The translations under genes were made by a program, and so were the position numbers. From assembly GCA_040400875.1 (NCBI GenBank), contig JBBAPK010000002.1:1-64000 (forward strand): a stretch of DNA of 64,000 nucleotides, written 5' to 3'. The stretch is from PBB1 sp040400875 (lineage in GTDB: Bacteria; Pseudomonadota; Gammaproteobacteria; Burkholderiales; Burkholderiaceae_C). Positions within the stretch are counted from its first letter, which is position 1; each line of letters begins with the position of its first letter. The notes under the pieces are model-generated. The model saw nothing but the letters and a program-made list of their open reading frames with translations, ran no database searches and had not been told where the DNA came from. Below, piece by piece: positions 57,107-64,000 of this stretch.

Positions 57107-59493
57107 ACCGCGCTGGCGGTCTGGCCGTTGCTGAGCCAGGTATGGGCCTCGATGACGTCGGCCAGAGTGCGCAGCAGCTTGACACGCTCGAGCGGCTTGC
57201 CAAGGTGCGCGTCCATGCCGGCTTCCAGGCACAGCCGCAGGTCTTCGGGTCTGGCCATGGCCGTCACGCCGATGACGGGCACCGCCGCGAGTCGCTCCAG
57301 CCGCTCATCGCCTGATTGACCCAGCAAGCGGATGGCGCGGGTGGCGGTCATGCCGTTCATCACTGGCATCGACACGTCCATCAAGATCGCATCGAACAGC
57401 TCGGCCGACGCCGCGCGCAGGCCTTCGGCACCGTCGAAGGCCTGATGGACGTGGGCACCGGCTGCTTTCAGCCACAGGGCCAGCAGCTTGTGGTTGATGC
57501 GGTTGTCGTCGACCACCAGGATGCGCCGACCCGCCAGCGCCGGCGTTGTTTCGTCCAGTGGAGCCGGCACCGTGTCTGCGAACAGTTCGCTGTTGTCTGA
57601 GCGCTGCAGCACGACCGCGACGGTGAACACCGAGCCCTTGCCCAGCCGGCTCGTCACACGGATGCTGCCGCCCATGGCCTCGCACAGCTCGCGGCACAAG
57701 GTCAGCCCCAGGCCGGTACCGCCGAAGTCGCGGTTGATCGAATCGTCACCCTGGCGAAAGGGCTCAAAGATGCTGGTCAATGCACTGTGGGCGATGCCGC
57801 GTCCGCTGTCGGCCACCGCAATGATCATCTCCAGATTGCCGGCGGTGGATTTCACCGACCTGCACTCGACGTACAGACGCACCCAGCCCTGTGCGGTGAA
57901 CTTGATGGCGTTGTGGATCAGGTTGTTCAACACCTGCTGCAATCGCTGCGTATCGCCGATCACCATGCATGGCACATCGCGCATGAACAGTTCGAGCATG
58001 AGCCCCTTGGCCTGAGCCGCACCCTGGGCGGCCCGCACGACCTTGTCCACGAACGACGTCAGGTCAAACGGCTGCAGCGCCAGCGAGAACTTCGCGTCCT
58101 TCAGATAAGTCAGGTCGAGGATGTCGTCGGTCAGCTCACGCAGCTGCTTGGTGCTGGTTTCCAAGTCAGCGATCAGTTCTGACTGCTGTTCGGTGAGACC
58201 GCTGCGCGCAATCAGGTCGACCATGCCCACGATGCCGTTGAGTGGTGTGCGGATCTCGTGGCTGACCGCAGCCACAAAGCGCAACTTCATGTCGGAGTCT
58301 TGTCGGGCGCGCTGTATCTCGGCATTCAGTTGCGCTTGCGCGCTGGTCATGCCCAGCATCGCCGCGCGCAGTTTTTCATTGCTGTGCACATAGCCGCTCA
58401 CGTCGGTGTAGGTGTGCACGGTGTAGCCCGAGTGCATGCGCCGGGAGTTCATCTCGACATGTCGACCGTCGGGAGTGTTCAGGGTGCGGGTGGTCGATCC
58501 GTCGGGTTGATCGCGCTGCGCCACGAAGCCCGATGACGGTGCGCCGTTGTTTTGATCGCCGTGCTCGGCTGGTGATTCAAGCGCGTCGCCGAGCAGGGCC
58601 TGCGGATCCAGCGTGTCGTGCGGCAGATCAAGGATGCGCCGGGTCTGCGGGTTGCACAGCACGACACGGCCCTGGGCATCGACCATGACCAGACCTTGCG
58701 ACATGGAGCCCACGGCATCTTCGAGCTGGGTCTTGACGGTCATGAGCCGCGCGTCGGCAGCCTGCACGGCCACCAGCGCGTCTTCGGCCCTGCGGCGCTC
58801 GAACACGGCTTGCTCCAGGCTGGCACCCAAAGATGCGGTCAGGGTCTCCAGCCCCTGTGTCACCCTGAGTGCTTCAACCTTGAACCTGGCGCTGGAGCGG
58901 CACAAAATCTGCAAAAACGTGACGGCGATGATTCCGGCCGTCATGGAGCGGAACAAATACGGGTAGTTGATCTCGCCCGCGGATGCGAACCACACCAAGG
59001 GCGGCGTCAATGCCAGGGTCAGCAAAGACAGCACCAGAGCCGCCCGAGGAACGGCCACCGCATGCAGCGCGATGATGACCGCGCTCATGAAGATGGTGGG
59101 CAGCAGGCCATTGACGCTGACGGCAAAGCCATAGATCAATGCGATGACCGCTGCCAATAAGGCTGTGGTGACCGTGTTGGGCCCGGGATAGATCCAGGCA
59201 TGCGCGCCGACCAGCAGCAAGACGCCGCCGGCTATGAGCATCGTTTCTGGATGCTTGGTTCCCCCCAGGAACACACCGCCGAACACAGTGAGGATCAGCC
59301 AGCCCAAAAGGCACAGCGCGGCGACCGGGATCGTCACCGCCACGCGGATGCGCGCGCTTTGCAGATCCGAATCGGCGAGAAAGCTGCGCATGCTTTTCAG
59401 CAGCGACTTCGCCTTGTCGGCAGCCAGTTCGGGGTCGAGCTGCTCGGTCACAGGCCTGGGTGTGGGCTCGCCCTTCGCTGGCGGCTGGCTCAT
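57103..59493 (-). CDS. Hybrid sensor histidine kinase with six-TM N-terminal region
   Basis: 796 residues. Six hydrophobic segments (about 50-75, 82-102, 107-125, 127-147, 150-172, 178-198) with short loops; coiled coil 205-260; a PAS-like domain (VGSMSQGLVMVDAQGRVVLCN, 262-370); HisKA with His412 (AAVSHEIRTPLNG); HATPase (NNLIHNAIKFT, ADSGRGI, GGTGLGLTLCREL); a C-terminal receiver with Asp706 (ILMDVSMPVMNG). The layout is that of RpfC except that the Hpt domain is a separate gene, overlapping upstream by ATGA. The signal is unknown; the membrane region has little periplasmic mass, so a lipid-like or membrane ligand is plausible. Confidence 0.9.
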   Translation of the reverse strand: MSQPPAKGEPTPRPVTEQLDPELAADKAKSLLKSMRSFLADSDLQSARIRVAVTIPVAALCLLGWLILTVFGGVFLGGTKHPETMLIAGGVLLLVGAHAWIYPGPNTVTTALLAAVIALIYGFAVSVNGLLPTIFMSAVIIALHAVAVPRAALVLSLLTLALTPPLVWFASAGEINYPYLFRSMTAGIIAVTFLQILCRSSARFKVEALRVTQGLETLTASLGASLEQAVFERRRAEDALVAVQAADARLMTVKTQLEDAVGSMSQGLVMVDAQGRVVLCNPQTRRILDLPHDTLDPQALLGDALESPAEHGDQNNGAPSSGFVAQRDQPDGSTTRTLNTPDGRHVEMNSRRMHSGYTVHTYTDVSGYVHSNEKLRAAMLGMTSAQAQLNAEIQRARQDSDMKLRFVAAVSHEIRTPLNGIVGMVDLIARSGLTEQQSELIADLETSTKQLRELTDDILDLTYLKDAKFSLALQPFDLTSFVDKVVRAAQGAAQAKGLMLELFMRDVPCMVIGDTQRLQQVLNNLIHNAIKFTAQGWVRLYVECRSVKSTAGNLEMIIAVADSGRGIAHSALTSIFEPFRQGDDSINRDFGGTGLGLTLCRELCEAMGGSIRVTSRLGKGSVFTVAVVLQRSDNSELFADTVPAPLDETTPALAGRRILVVDDNRINHKLLALWLKAAGAHVHQAFDGAEGLRAASAELFDAILMDVSMPVMNGMTATRAIRLLGQSGDERLERLAAVPVIGVTAMARPEDLRLCLEAGMDAHLGKPLERVKLLRTLADVIEAHTWLSNGQTASAV

Positions 59494-59864
59494 GGCACAG
59501 CCGGCCCCGACCTCAGGGTCTGCGCCACCGCTTCGAGTTCGCGCAGCAAGGATGCTGCCGCCGCGCTCAGGTCGACTGGCTCGCCGGCACGCAGGGCACG
59601 CTCGATGTCACGCGCCAGACGCATGCCTCGGGTCGCGCCCATCACGCCCAGCGTGGTGCCCAGCTCGTGGCTCACGCGGGTCAAAGGCTCACGCCCGCGT
59701 TCCAGCGCGCGGGCGATGGCCTCGCGGATGGTCGGAACCTCGTCAAGGAACACGCCGACGAGGTCGAGGTAGCCTGCCTCGTCGATCTGCAGGTCTTCGA
59801 TGACTTGCTGCACGTCGATGACCAAGACGGCGGCTTCGGCGGCGGTGGCGTTGTGTTCACTCAT
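59490..59864 (-). CDS. Stand-alone Hpt protein paired with hybrid kinase
   Basis: 124 residues. An N-terminal Ala-rich stretch, then helices with LTRVSHELGTTLGVMGATRGMRLARDIE: the Hpt motif with phospho-His66 and the GA turn. Gene starts 36 nt after the second hybrid kinase and overlaps the start of the six-TM kinase (ATGA), so it sits between the two kinases and could take phosphate from either receiver. Confidence 0.78.
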   Translation of the reverse strand: MSEHNATAAEAAVLVIDVQQVIEDLQIDEAGYLDLVGVFLDEVPTIREAIARALERGREPLTRVSHELGTTLGVMGATRGMRLARDIERALRAGEPVDLSAAAASLLRELEAVAQTLRSGPAVP

Positions 59865-59900
59865 GCGGCGTCAAGCGGGCAGGGTTGCTCGGGTGGTCGA

Positions 59901-62243
59901 TCATGCATCCTGGGCAACGCCACACATGGCTCGCACCATGCGCTCGAACAGCACATCGCGCTTGATCGGCTTGGTGACGTAGCCGCTCATGCCGGCCGCG
60001 ATGCACGCTTCGCGGTCACCCGCCATCGCGTGGGCCGACACGCCGAGCACGGGCACTTTGGCAAAACGCAGCGAGCCGGGCCCTTTTGCTGCGGCCAGCG
60101 AGCGTATGGCGCGGGTGGCGTCCAGGCCATTCATCACCGGCATCGAGATGTCCATCAAGATGATGTCAAAGGGCTGGGCGATCACAGCGGCCACAGCGGC
60201 CTGGCCATCGAAGGCCTGCGTGACTGACGCGCCGACCGAATTCAGCCAGCCTTGCAGCAGCGCCTGGTTGACCCGGTTGTCGTCGACCGTGAGCACGCGG
60301 GCGTCTTGCAGCATGGCCAGTTGCGAGTGCTCTGAGGGCTGCGTGTCGAAAAGCGGTGACATGCCGTGAGCCACCTCGCAGCGCACCATGAAGGTGAAGA
60401 TGGTGCCGCCGCCCGGTCGCGCCGCCACGTGAATGCGCCCGCCCATGCCGTGACACAGCTCGCGGCACAGCGACAGGCCCAGCCCGCTGCCGCCGAAGTT
60501 GCGGCTGGTCGACTCATCGGCCTGCGCGAAGGGCTCAAAAATTTGAGTCATGCGATCTGGCGGGACGCCTCTGCCCGAGTCTTCCACCGTGACCCACAGC
60601 TCGCACAAGTCTTGGTCGGGGTCGGGGTGCACGGTGCGTATCTCTACCGAAATGAAACCCTCTTCGGTGAACTTCAGCGCGTTGTTGATGAGGTTGTTGA
60701 GCACCTGGCTGATGCGAAACACATCGCCCAGCAGCGTGCGCTGTGGGGTGTCCCATTGAATGTTGAGCGTCAATCCACTGGCCTGCGCTGTCGCGAGGAA
60801 GACCGAAACCGCGCGGCCGAGCTGCTCGCGCACGTCGAAAGGCGCCCGCTCGAACTGCAGCTTGCCGGCTTCGATCTTGGACAGATCGAGCACATCGTCG
60901 AGCAAGGAGCGCAACTGCCGCCCTGACAGGCGCGCGGTCTCGAGCAATTCGTGCTGTTCGTCGTCAAGCTCGGAGCGCGACAGCAGATCAAGCATGCCGA
61001 ACAGCCCGTTGAGCGGCGTGCGAATCTCGTGGCTGACGGTGGCCAGAAAGCGGCTCTTGGCTCGGTTGGCCTGCTCGACCTTGGCCATTGCATCTGCGAC
61101 CGTCTTTTGAGCCGCGAGCTCGGCGCTCAGGTCGAGTCCCTGAATCACCAGCCAATGCGCGTCACCGACGACGGCTATGCGGCAGTTCAGCCGCATCGGG
61201 ATGCGCGCTGACTGCAGCGAATTCACTTCGGCATGGATGACTCGGCGGCTGGGTCGCTGTGCAATGGCGGTCGACACTGCAGCCTGGCTGGCTGCCAGAT
61301 CGGGCGCCACGAGCTCCGTCAAGGGCTGGGGCAACAACTCGCCCACCAGCGACTGCCCCGCAGGCGACCACAACAAGTCGGCTTGGCGGTTGCTGACCAG
61401 CACGACGCCTTCCATGTCACAGGCGATCACGGCCTCGGCGGCCTCGTCCAGAACCACTTGCATCACCCTGAGCAAGCGCATCCTCTGGGCCAATCTGTCT
61501 TGCGCGATGGCCACCAGATGCCGCGATGTGCGGTGAGCGAGGATCAATTCGGTGCAGGCCCACCACGGCAATTTGCGCGCCAAGCCTGCTGCTGGGTCTT
61601 CGCTCAGATCGCGCAGTCGGGCGACGTTGAGCCGCCACAAGGCGAAGAACATGGCCAGGCAAAGCAGCACGGGCAAGCCAATCAAGGCTTCATTTGAAAG
61701 GTGGCGGTTGTGGCGCCCGCTCGCCATGAAATCTGCGGCCGAGGCTTCGATGAAGACCGCCTCCGGGCTCGCGTCGATGGGCATCCAGTGGACCACTTGC
61801 TGCGACTGCAAGTCGACCTTATGCCCCGAGCTGCTGAGCTCCTGTGCCGAAGGCGCCAGCGATGCGCCGGGCGACAACTCGCCCAGGCTGAAGATCTGCA
61901 CGCCGTCGGCCTTGCGAAAAATCCGCACGGCCTGGATGGCCGGCGGCAGCTTGAACTGCTTCAGGCGCTCGATGAAATCAGCCTGATCAGTCGATTGGCC
62001 CCGCAAGGCGACGACCGCGTCCTGACAGTCGTCGGCCGCGATCAAGGCCCGCGATGCAGCCGCGTCCATGTCGATCGACTTCAGGTACGAGTAGCTGACC
62101 GCAAAAAAGATGCTGATGCAAATCGTCATCATCAGCAAGCACGTCTGCAGTAGCGTCAGGCCCAAAAACCGGCGCTCCTTCGGGCCCAATCGCCAGTCCG
62201 CAGGCTGTGGTTCGGGCGCGTTGGTGCTGATCAGGTCGACCAT
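59901..62243 (-). CDS. Hybrid sensor histidine kinase with periplasmic sensor domain
   Basis: 780 residues from ATG 62243; a TTG at 62255 overlapping the upstream stop (TTGA) is an alternative adding four. TM1 about 28-50, a roughly 135-residue periplasmic sensor with one Cys, TM2 about 186-204, a PAS-like domain (DEAAEAVIACDMEGVVLVSN), HisKA with His405 (ATVSHEIRTPLNG), HATPase (NNLINNALKFT, VEDSGRGV, GGSGLGLSLC), and a receiver with the Asp in IILMDISMPVMNG. C-terminal Hpt is lacking; the next gene supplies one. Confidence 0.9.
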   Translation of the reverse strand: MVDLISTNAPEPQPADWRLGPKERRFLGLTLLQTCLLMMTICISIFFAVSYSYLKSIDMDAAASRALIAADDCQDAVVALRGQSTDQADFIERLKQFKLPPAIQAVRIFRKADGVQIFSLGELSPGASLAPSAQELSSSGHKVDLQSQQVVHWMPIDASPEAVFIEASAADFMASGRHNRHLSNEALIGLPVLLCLAMFFALWRLNVARLRDLSEDPAAGLARKLPWWACTELILAHRTSRHLVAIAQDRLAQRMRLLRVMQVVLDEAAEAVIACDMEGVVLVSNRQADLLWSPAGQSLVGELLPQPLTELVAPDLAASQAAVSTAIAQRPSRRVIHAEVNSLQSARIPMRLNCRIAVVGDAHWLVIQGLDLSAELAAQKTVADAMAKVEQANRAKSRFLATVSHEIRTPLNGLFGMLDLLSRSELDDEQHELLETARLSGRQLRSLLDDVLDLSKIEAGKLQFERAPFDVREQLGRAVSVFLATAQASGLTLNIQWDTPQRTLLGDVFRISQVLNNLINNALKFTEEGFISVEIRTVHPDPDQDLCELWVTVEDSGRGVPPDRMTQIFEPFAQADESTSRNFGGSGLGLSLCRELCHGMGGRIHVAARPGGGTIFTFMVRCEVAHGMSPLFDTQPSEHSQLAMLQDARVLTVDDNRVNQALLQGWLNSVGASVTQAFDGQAAVAAVIAQPFDIILMDISMPVMNGLDATRAIRSLAAAKGPGSLRFAKVPVLGVSAHAMAGDREACIAAGMSGYVTKPIKRDVLFERMVRAMCGVAQDA

Positions 62244-62251
62244 CGAAACGC

Positions 62252-63361
62252 TCAATGCGCAAACGAAGGAAGGGCGGCAAACACCTCGTCGCCGTCGAAG
62301 TGGCGCTTGATGCGCAGCAGGCTGTCGAACGCTGAATCGAAGGCTTCAACCACGGCCGGGTCGAACCGCGAGCCGCTGTCTCCATTGATGACGCGACGGG
62401 CGCGCTCGGCCAGCCAGCCGGGCTCGTAGGGCCGCACGGTGGTGAGCGCGTCGAACGCATCGGCCACCGCCACGATGCGCCCGGACAGCGCGATGTGCTC
62501 GCCCGACAGGCCCAGCGGGTAGCCGCTGCCGTCCCAGCACTCGTGGTGGGACAACGCGATCTCGGCGGCCAGTTGCATCGCCGGCGAGGGCGATTCGCGC
62601 AGCAGCTCGTAGCCGGTGGTGGTGTGCTGCTGCATGGCTACAAGAGCCGCCGCGTCGAGCTGCTCGCCATGGCCCTTGTGCAGCACGTCGTCGCAGCAGC
62701 CGATGTTGCCGATGTCGTGCAGCGGCGCGGCTTCCATGAGCTGGTCTTGCTGCGCGATGCTCAGCCCGTAGGCGTGCGCTATGGCCGCGGCATAAAACGC
62801 CATGCGCGTGGTGTGCTTGCCGGTGTGGTCATCGCGAAAGGCGGCCACCTTTTCGAGCATGCGAAGCATGGGCAGGTCATCGCGCTGCACGCCGTTTTTG
62901 GGGCTGGATTTGGGGCTGGGCGCGTGGCTGCTTCGCGGCACGACCAGCGGCGAGAAATCGGCCTGAAAACGCCCATGAAGCGGCACGGTCGACAAGCGCG
63001 CGAGGTTGCGAACCTTGAGCGTGAATTCCTGCGGGTTGACCGGTTTGGCCAGCACCTCGATGGCGCCGGCGCGGTAGGCGCAAAGCCGCATCGATTCCAG
63101 ATCCTCGGCTCCCGAGACCATGGCCACTGGCGTGTGCAGCGTGGTGCCGGCTTGCTGAAGCTGCCCCAGCAGCTCAATGCCATCGAGACCGGGCATGAGG
63201 TAGTCGACCAGCAGCACGCTCGGCGGCTCGAGCTTGAAGGCCGCCAGCGACGCGCGCGAATCGGTGTGCGTTCTCACATCGGCGAACCCGGCGCGCTCGA
63301 GCAGGATGCGCATGTGCAGCAAGGCGGTGGGGTTGTCGTCAACGATTCCGATGTAGGGCAC
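62252..63361 (-). CDS. Response regulator with variant HD-GYP domain (HDxGN)
   Basis: 369 residues. Receiver with Asp8/Asp9, Asp53 (LLVDYLMPG) and Lys106 (VLAKPVNP). After a Ser/Pro linker (140-160) comes HD-GYP: HDIGNIGCCDD at 215-225, where Asn219 replaces the Lys of HDxGK; HHECWDGSGYPLGLSG at 272-287 and DAFDALTTVRPYE are normal. First gene of the minus-strand operon. The 157 bp upstream (63362-63518) are AT-rich near 63465-63530 and should hold its promoter. Confidence 0.9.
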   Translation of the reverse strand: MPYIGIVDDNPTALLHMRILLERAGFADVRTHTDSRASLAAFKLEPPSVLLVDYLMPGLDGIELLGQLQQAGTTLHTPVAMVSGAEDLESMRLCAYRAGAIEVLAKPVNPQEFTLKVRNLARLSTVPLHGRFQADFSPLVVPRSSHAPSPKSSPKNGVQRDDLPMLRMLEKVAAFRDDHTGKHTTRMAFYAAAIAHAYGLSIAQQDQLMEAAPLHDIGNIGCCDDVLHKGHGEQLDAAALVAMQQHTTTGYELLRESPSPAMQLAAEIALSHHECWDGSGYPLGLSGEHIALSGRIVAVADAFDALTTVRPYEPGWLAERARRVINGDSGSRFDPAVVEAFDSAFDSLLRIKRHFDGDEVFAALPSFAH

Positions 63362-63518
63362 GAATTGCTTTCAGAAACGCCTGACAGAAGTGAGGCAAGC
63401 CCGACTGTGCGCCACCGTTTGCCGCGCGGCAAGAGCCGATGGGCAGGCCGTATTCAATTGCGTGATAAGTGTACGAAACAAAAATTAAATGAGTTAAGTG
63501 CTAGTACGTTATTAATAC

Positions 63519-64000
63519 TCAGTGTGAATGTTGTAATGGTTGTTCGTTGTGTGCTTGAGCGCGACGGCTCGAGACCCAGCGCCACAGCCGCCAGCCCAGC
63601 AGTGCGCCGATGACAACCGCGTACACGCTCCACTCGGCGAAGTTTTGCTTGGCCGCGCGTATCCAGAAAAAATGCAGCAACGCGAGCAGTGCAGCGGCGT
63701 AGACGGCGCGGTGCAGCCGCTGCCAGCGCGCAGCGCCCAGCGCCTTGATCGCGCGGTTGAACGAGGTGGCCGCCAGCGGCAGCATCACCAGCAGCGTCGC
63801 GGTGCCCACCAGGATGAACGGGCGCTTGGCAATGTCGCGCGCAATGGCCTCGACATCAAAGCCCTGATCAAGCCAGCTGTAGCCGAGGAAATGCAGCACG
63901 CCGTAGAAGAAGGTGAACAGCCCCAGCATGCGGCGAAAGCGCGCCAGACCAGTCGCGTTGAACGCTTGCCGCAGCGGCGTGATGGCCAAGGTGATGCACA
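63519..64000 (-). CDS. msrQ: MsrQ heme-binding membrane subunit, 5'-truncated by window edge
   Basis: C-terminal 160 residues of a ferric-reductase-like membrane protein; the frame is open to the window end. TPLRQAFNATGLARFRRMLGL, YGVLHFLGYSWLDQG, RPFILVGTATLL, WQRLHRAVYAAALLALLHFFWI match MsrQ (YedZ), the heme b quinol-linked partner of the periplasmic methionine sulfoxide reductase MsrP. The His in VLHFL, RLHRA and LLHFF are candidate heme ligands. A TTG at 63989 is internal, not the start. msrP should lie beyond the window. Confidence 0.88.
   Translation of the reverse strand, partial: CITLAITPLRQAFNATGLARFRRMLGLFTFFYGVLHFLGYSWLDQGFDVEAIARDIAKRPFILVGTATLLVMLPLAATSFNRAIKALGAARWQRLHRAVYAAALLALLHFFWIRAAKQNFAEWSVYAVVIGALLGWRLWRWVSSRRAQAHNEQPLQHSH

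Overview
The window is a GC-rich chromosomal segment from a betaproteobacterium, most likely order Burkholderiales (Comamonadaceae/Rubrivivax-Leptothrix side). This rests on gene order typical of that group: mlaF-E-D-A-C-B; bolA-murA-hisG-D-C-B-H-A-F; lolB-ispE-tRNA-Gln-prs-rplY-pth; and nadK-recN-rapZ divergent from hrcA. The short-form HisG and a PEP-CTERM protein fit as well. No rRNA, CRISPR array, prophage or complete insertion sequence was seen. A run of exactly 100 N at 53311-53410 is an assembly gap.

Layout. 1-955: 3' part of dgt (the gene starts before the window). 984-9907, minus strand: a tightly coupled type IV pilus minor-pilin/adhesin operon, fimT-pilV-pilW-pilX-pilY1-pilE-like, ending in a small TonB-like membrane protein. 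10150-10857: a degenerate REP-associated (RayT-like) transposase flanked by short C/G palindromes. 11016-17333: gltB-gltD (glutamate synthase). 17408-21305: the Mla phospholipid-transport operon. 21334-26124: zwf (minus) facing away from tal-pgi-HAD phosphatase, a sugar-phosphate cluster. 26143-29523: an M20 amidohydrolase, an ABC-2 exporter pair and a BolA protein. 29602-38454: murA, seven his genes, rsmD, coaD and a ferredoxin. The his run stops after hisF, with no hisI or hisE. 38458-44370, minus strand: cell-envelope, translation and nucleotide genes around a tRNA-Gln. 44464-50916: mutM-mutY, rapZ-recN-nadK, hrcA.

From about 50.9 kb the content becomes more individual. A tRNA gene with anticodon CAT is split by a roughly 247-nt group I intron inserted between U33 and C34. 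It is followed by a RelE/RHH toxin-antitoxin pair with a perfect operator-like palindrome, a PEP-CTERM protein, and an MFS transporter broken by the assembly gap.

53771-63361 is a two-component/cyclic-di-GMP block. It holds an excisionase-type HTH fused to a receiver, three receiver-HD-GYP proteins, two stand-alone Hpt proteins and two membrane hybrid histidine kinases. They lie in two converging operons whose last genes share a CTAG stop palindrome. The parts are those of a multistep phosphorelay resembling RpfC/RpfG, with several outputs, two of which have altered HD-GYP residues. This block and the intron-bearing tRNA are the most interesting parts of the window. The right edge cuts into msrQ.

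Most genes are packed with ATGA/GTGA start-stop overlaps. Domain and family calls come from reading motifs by eye; no database search was possible.
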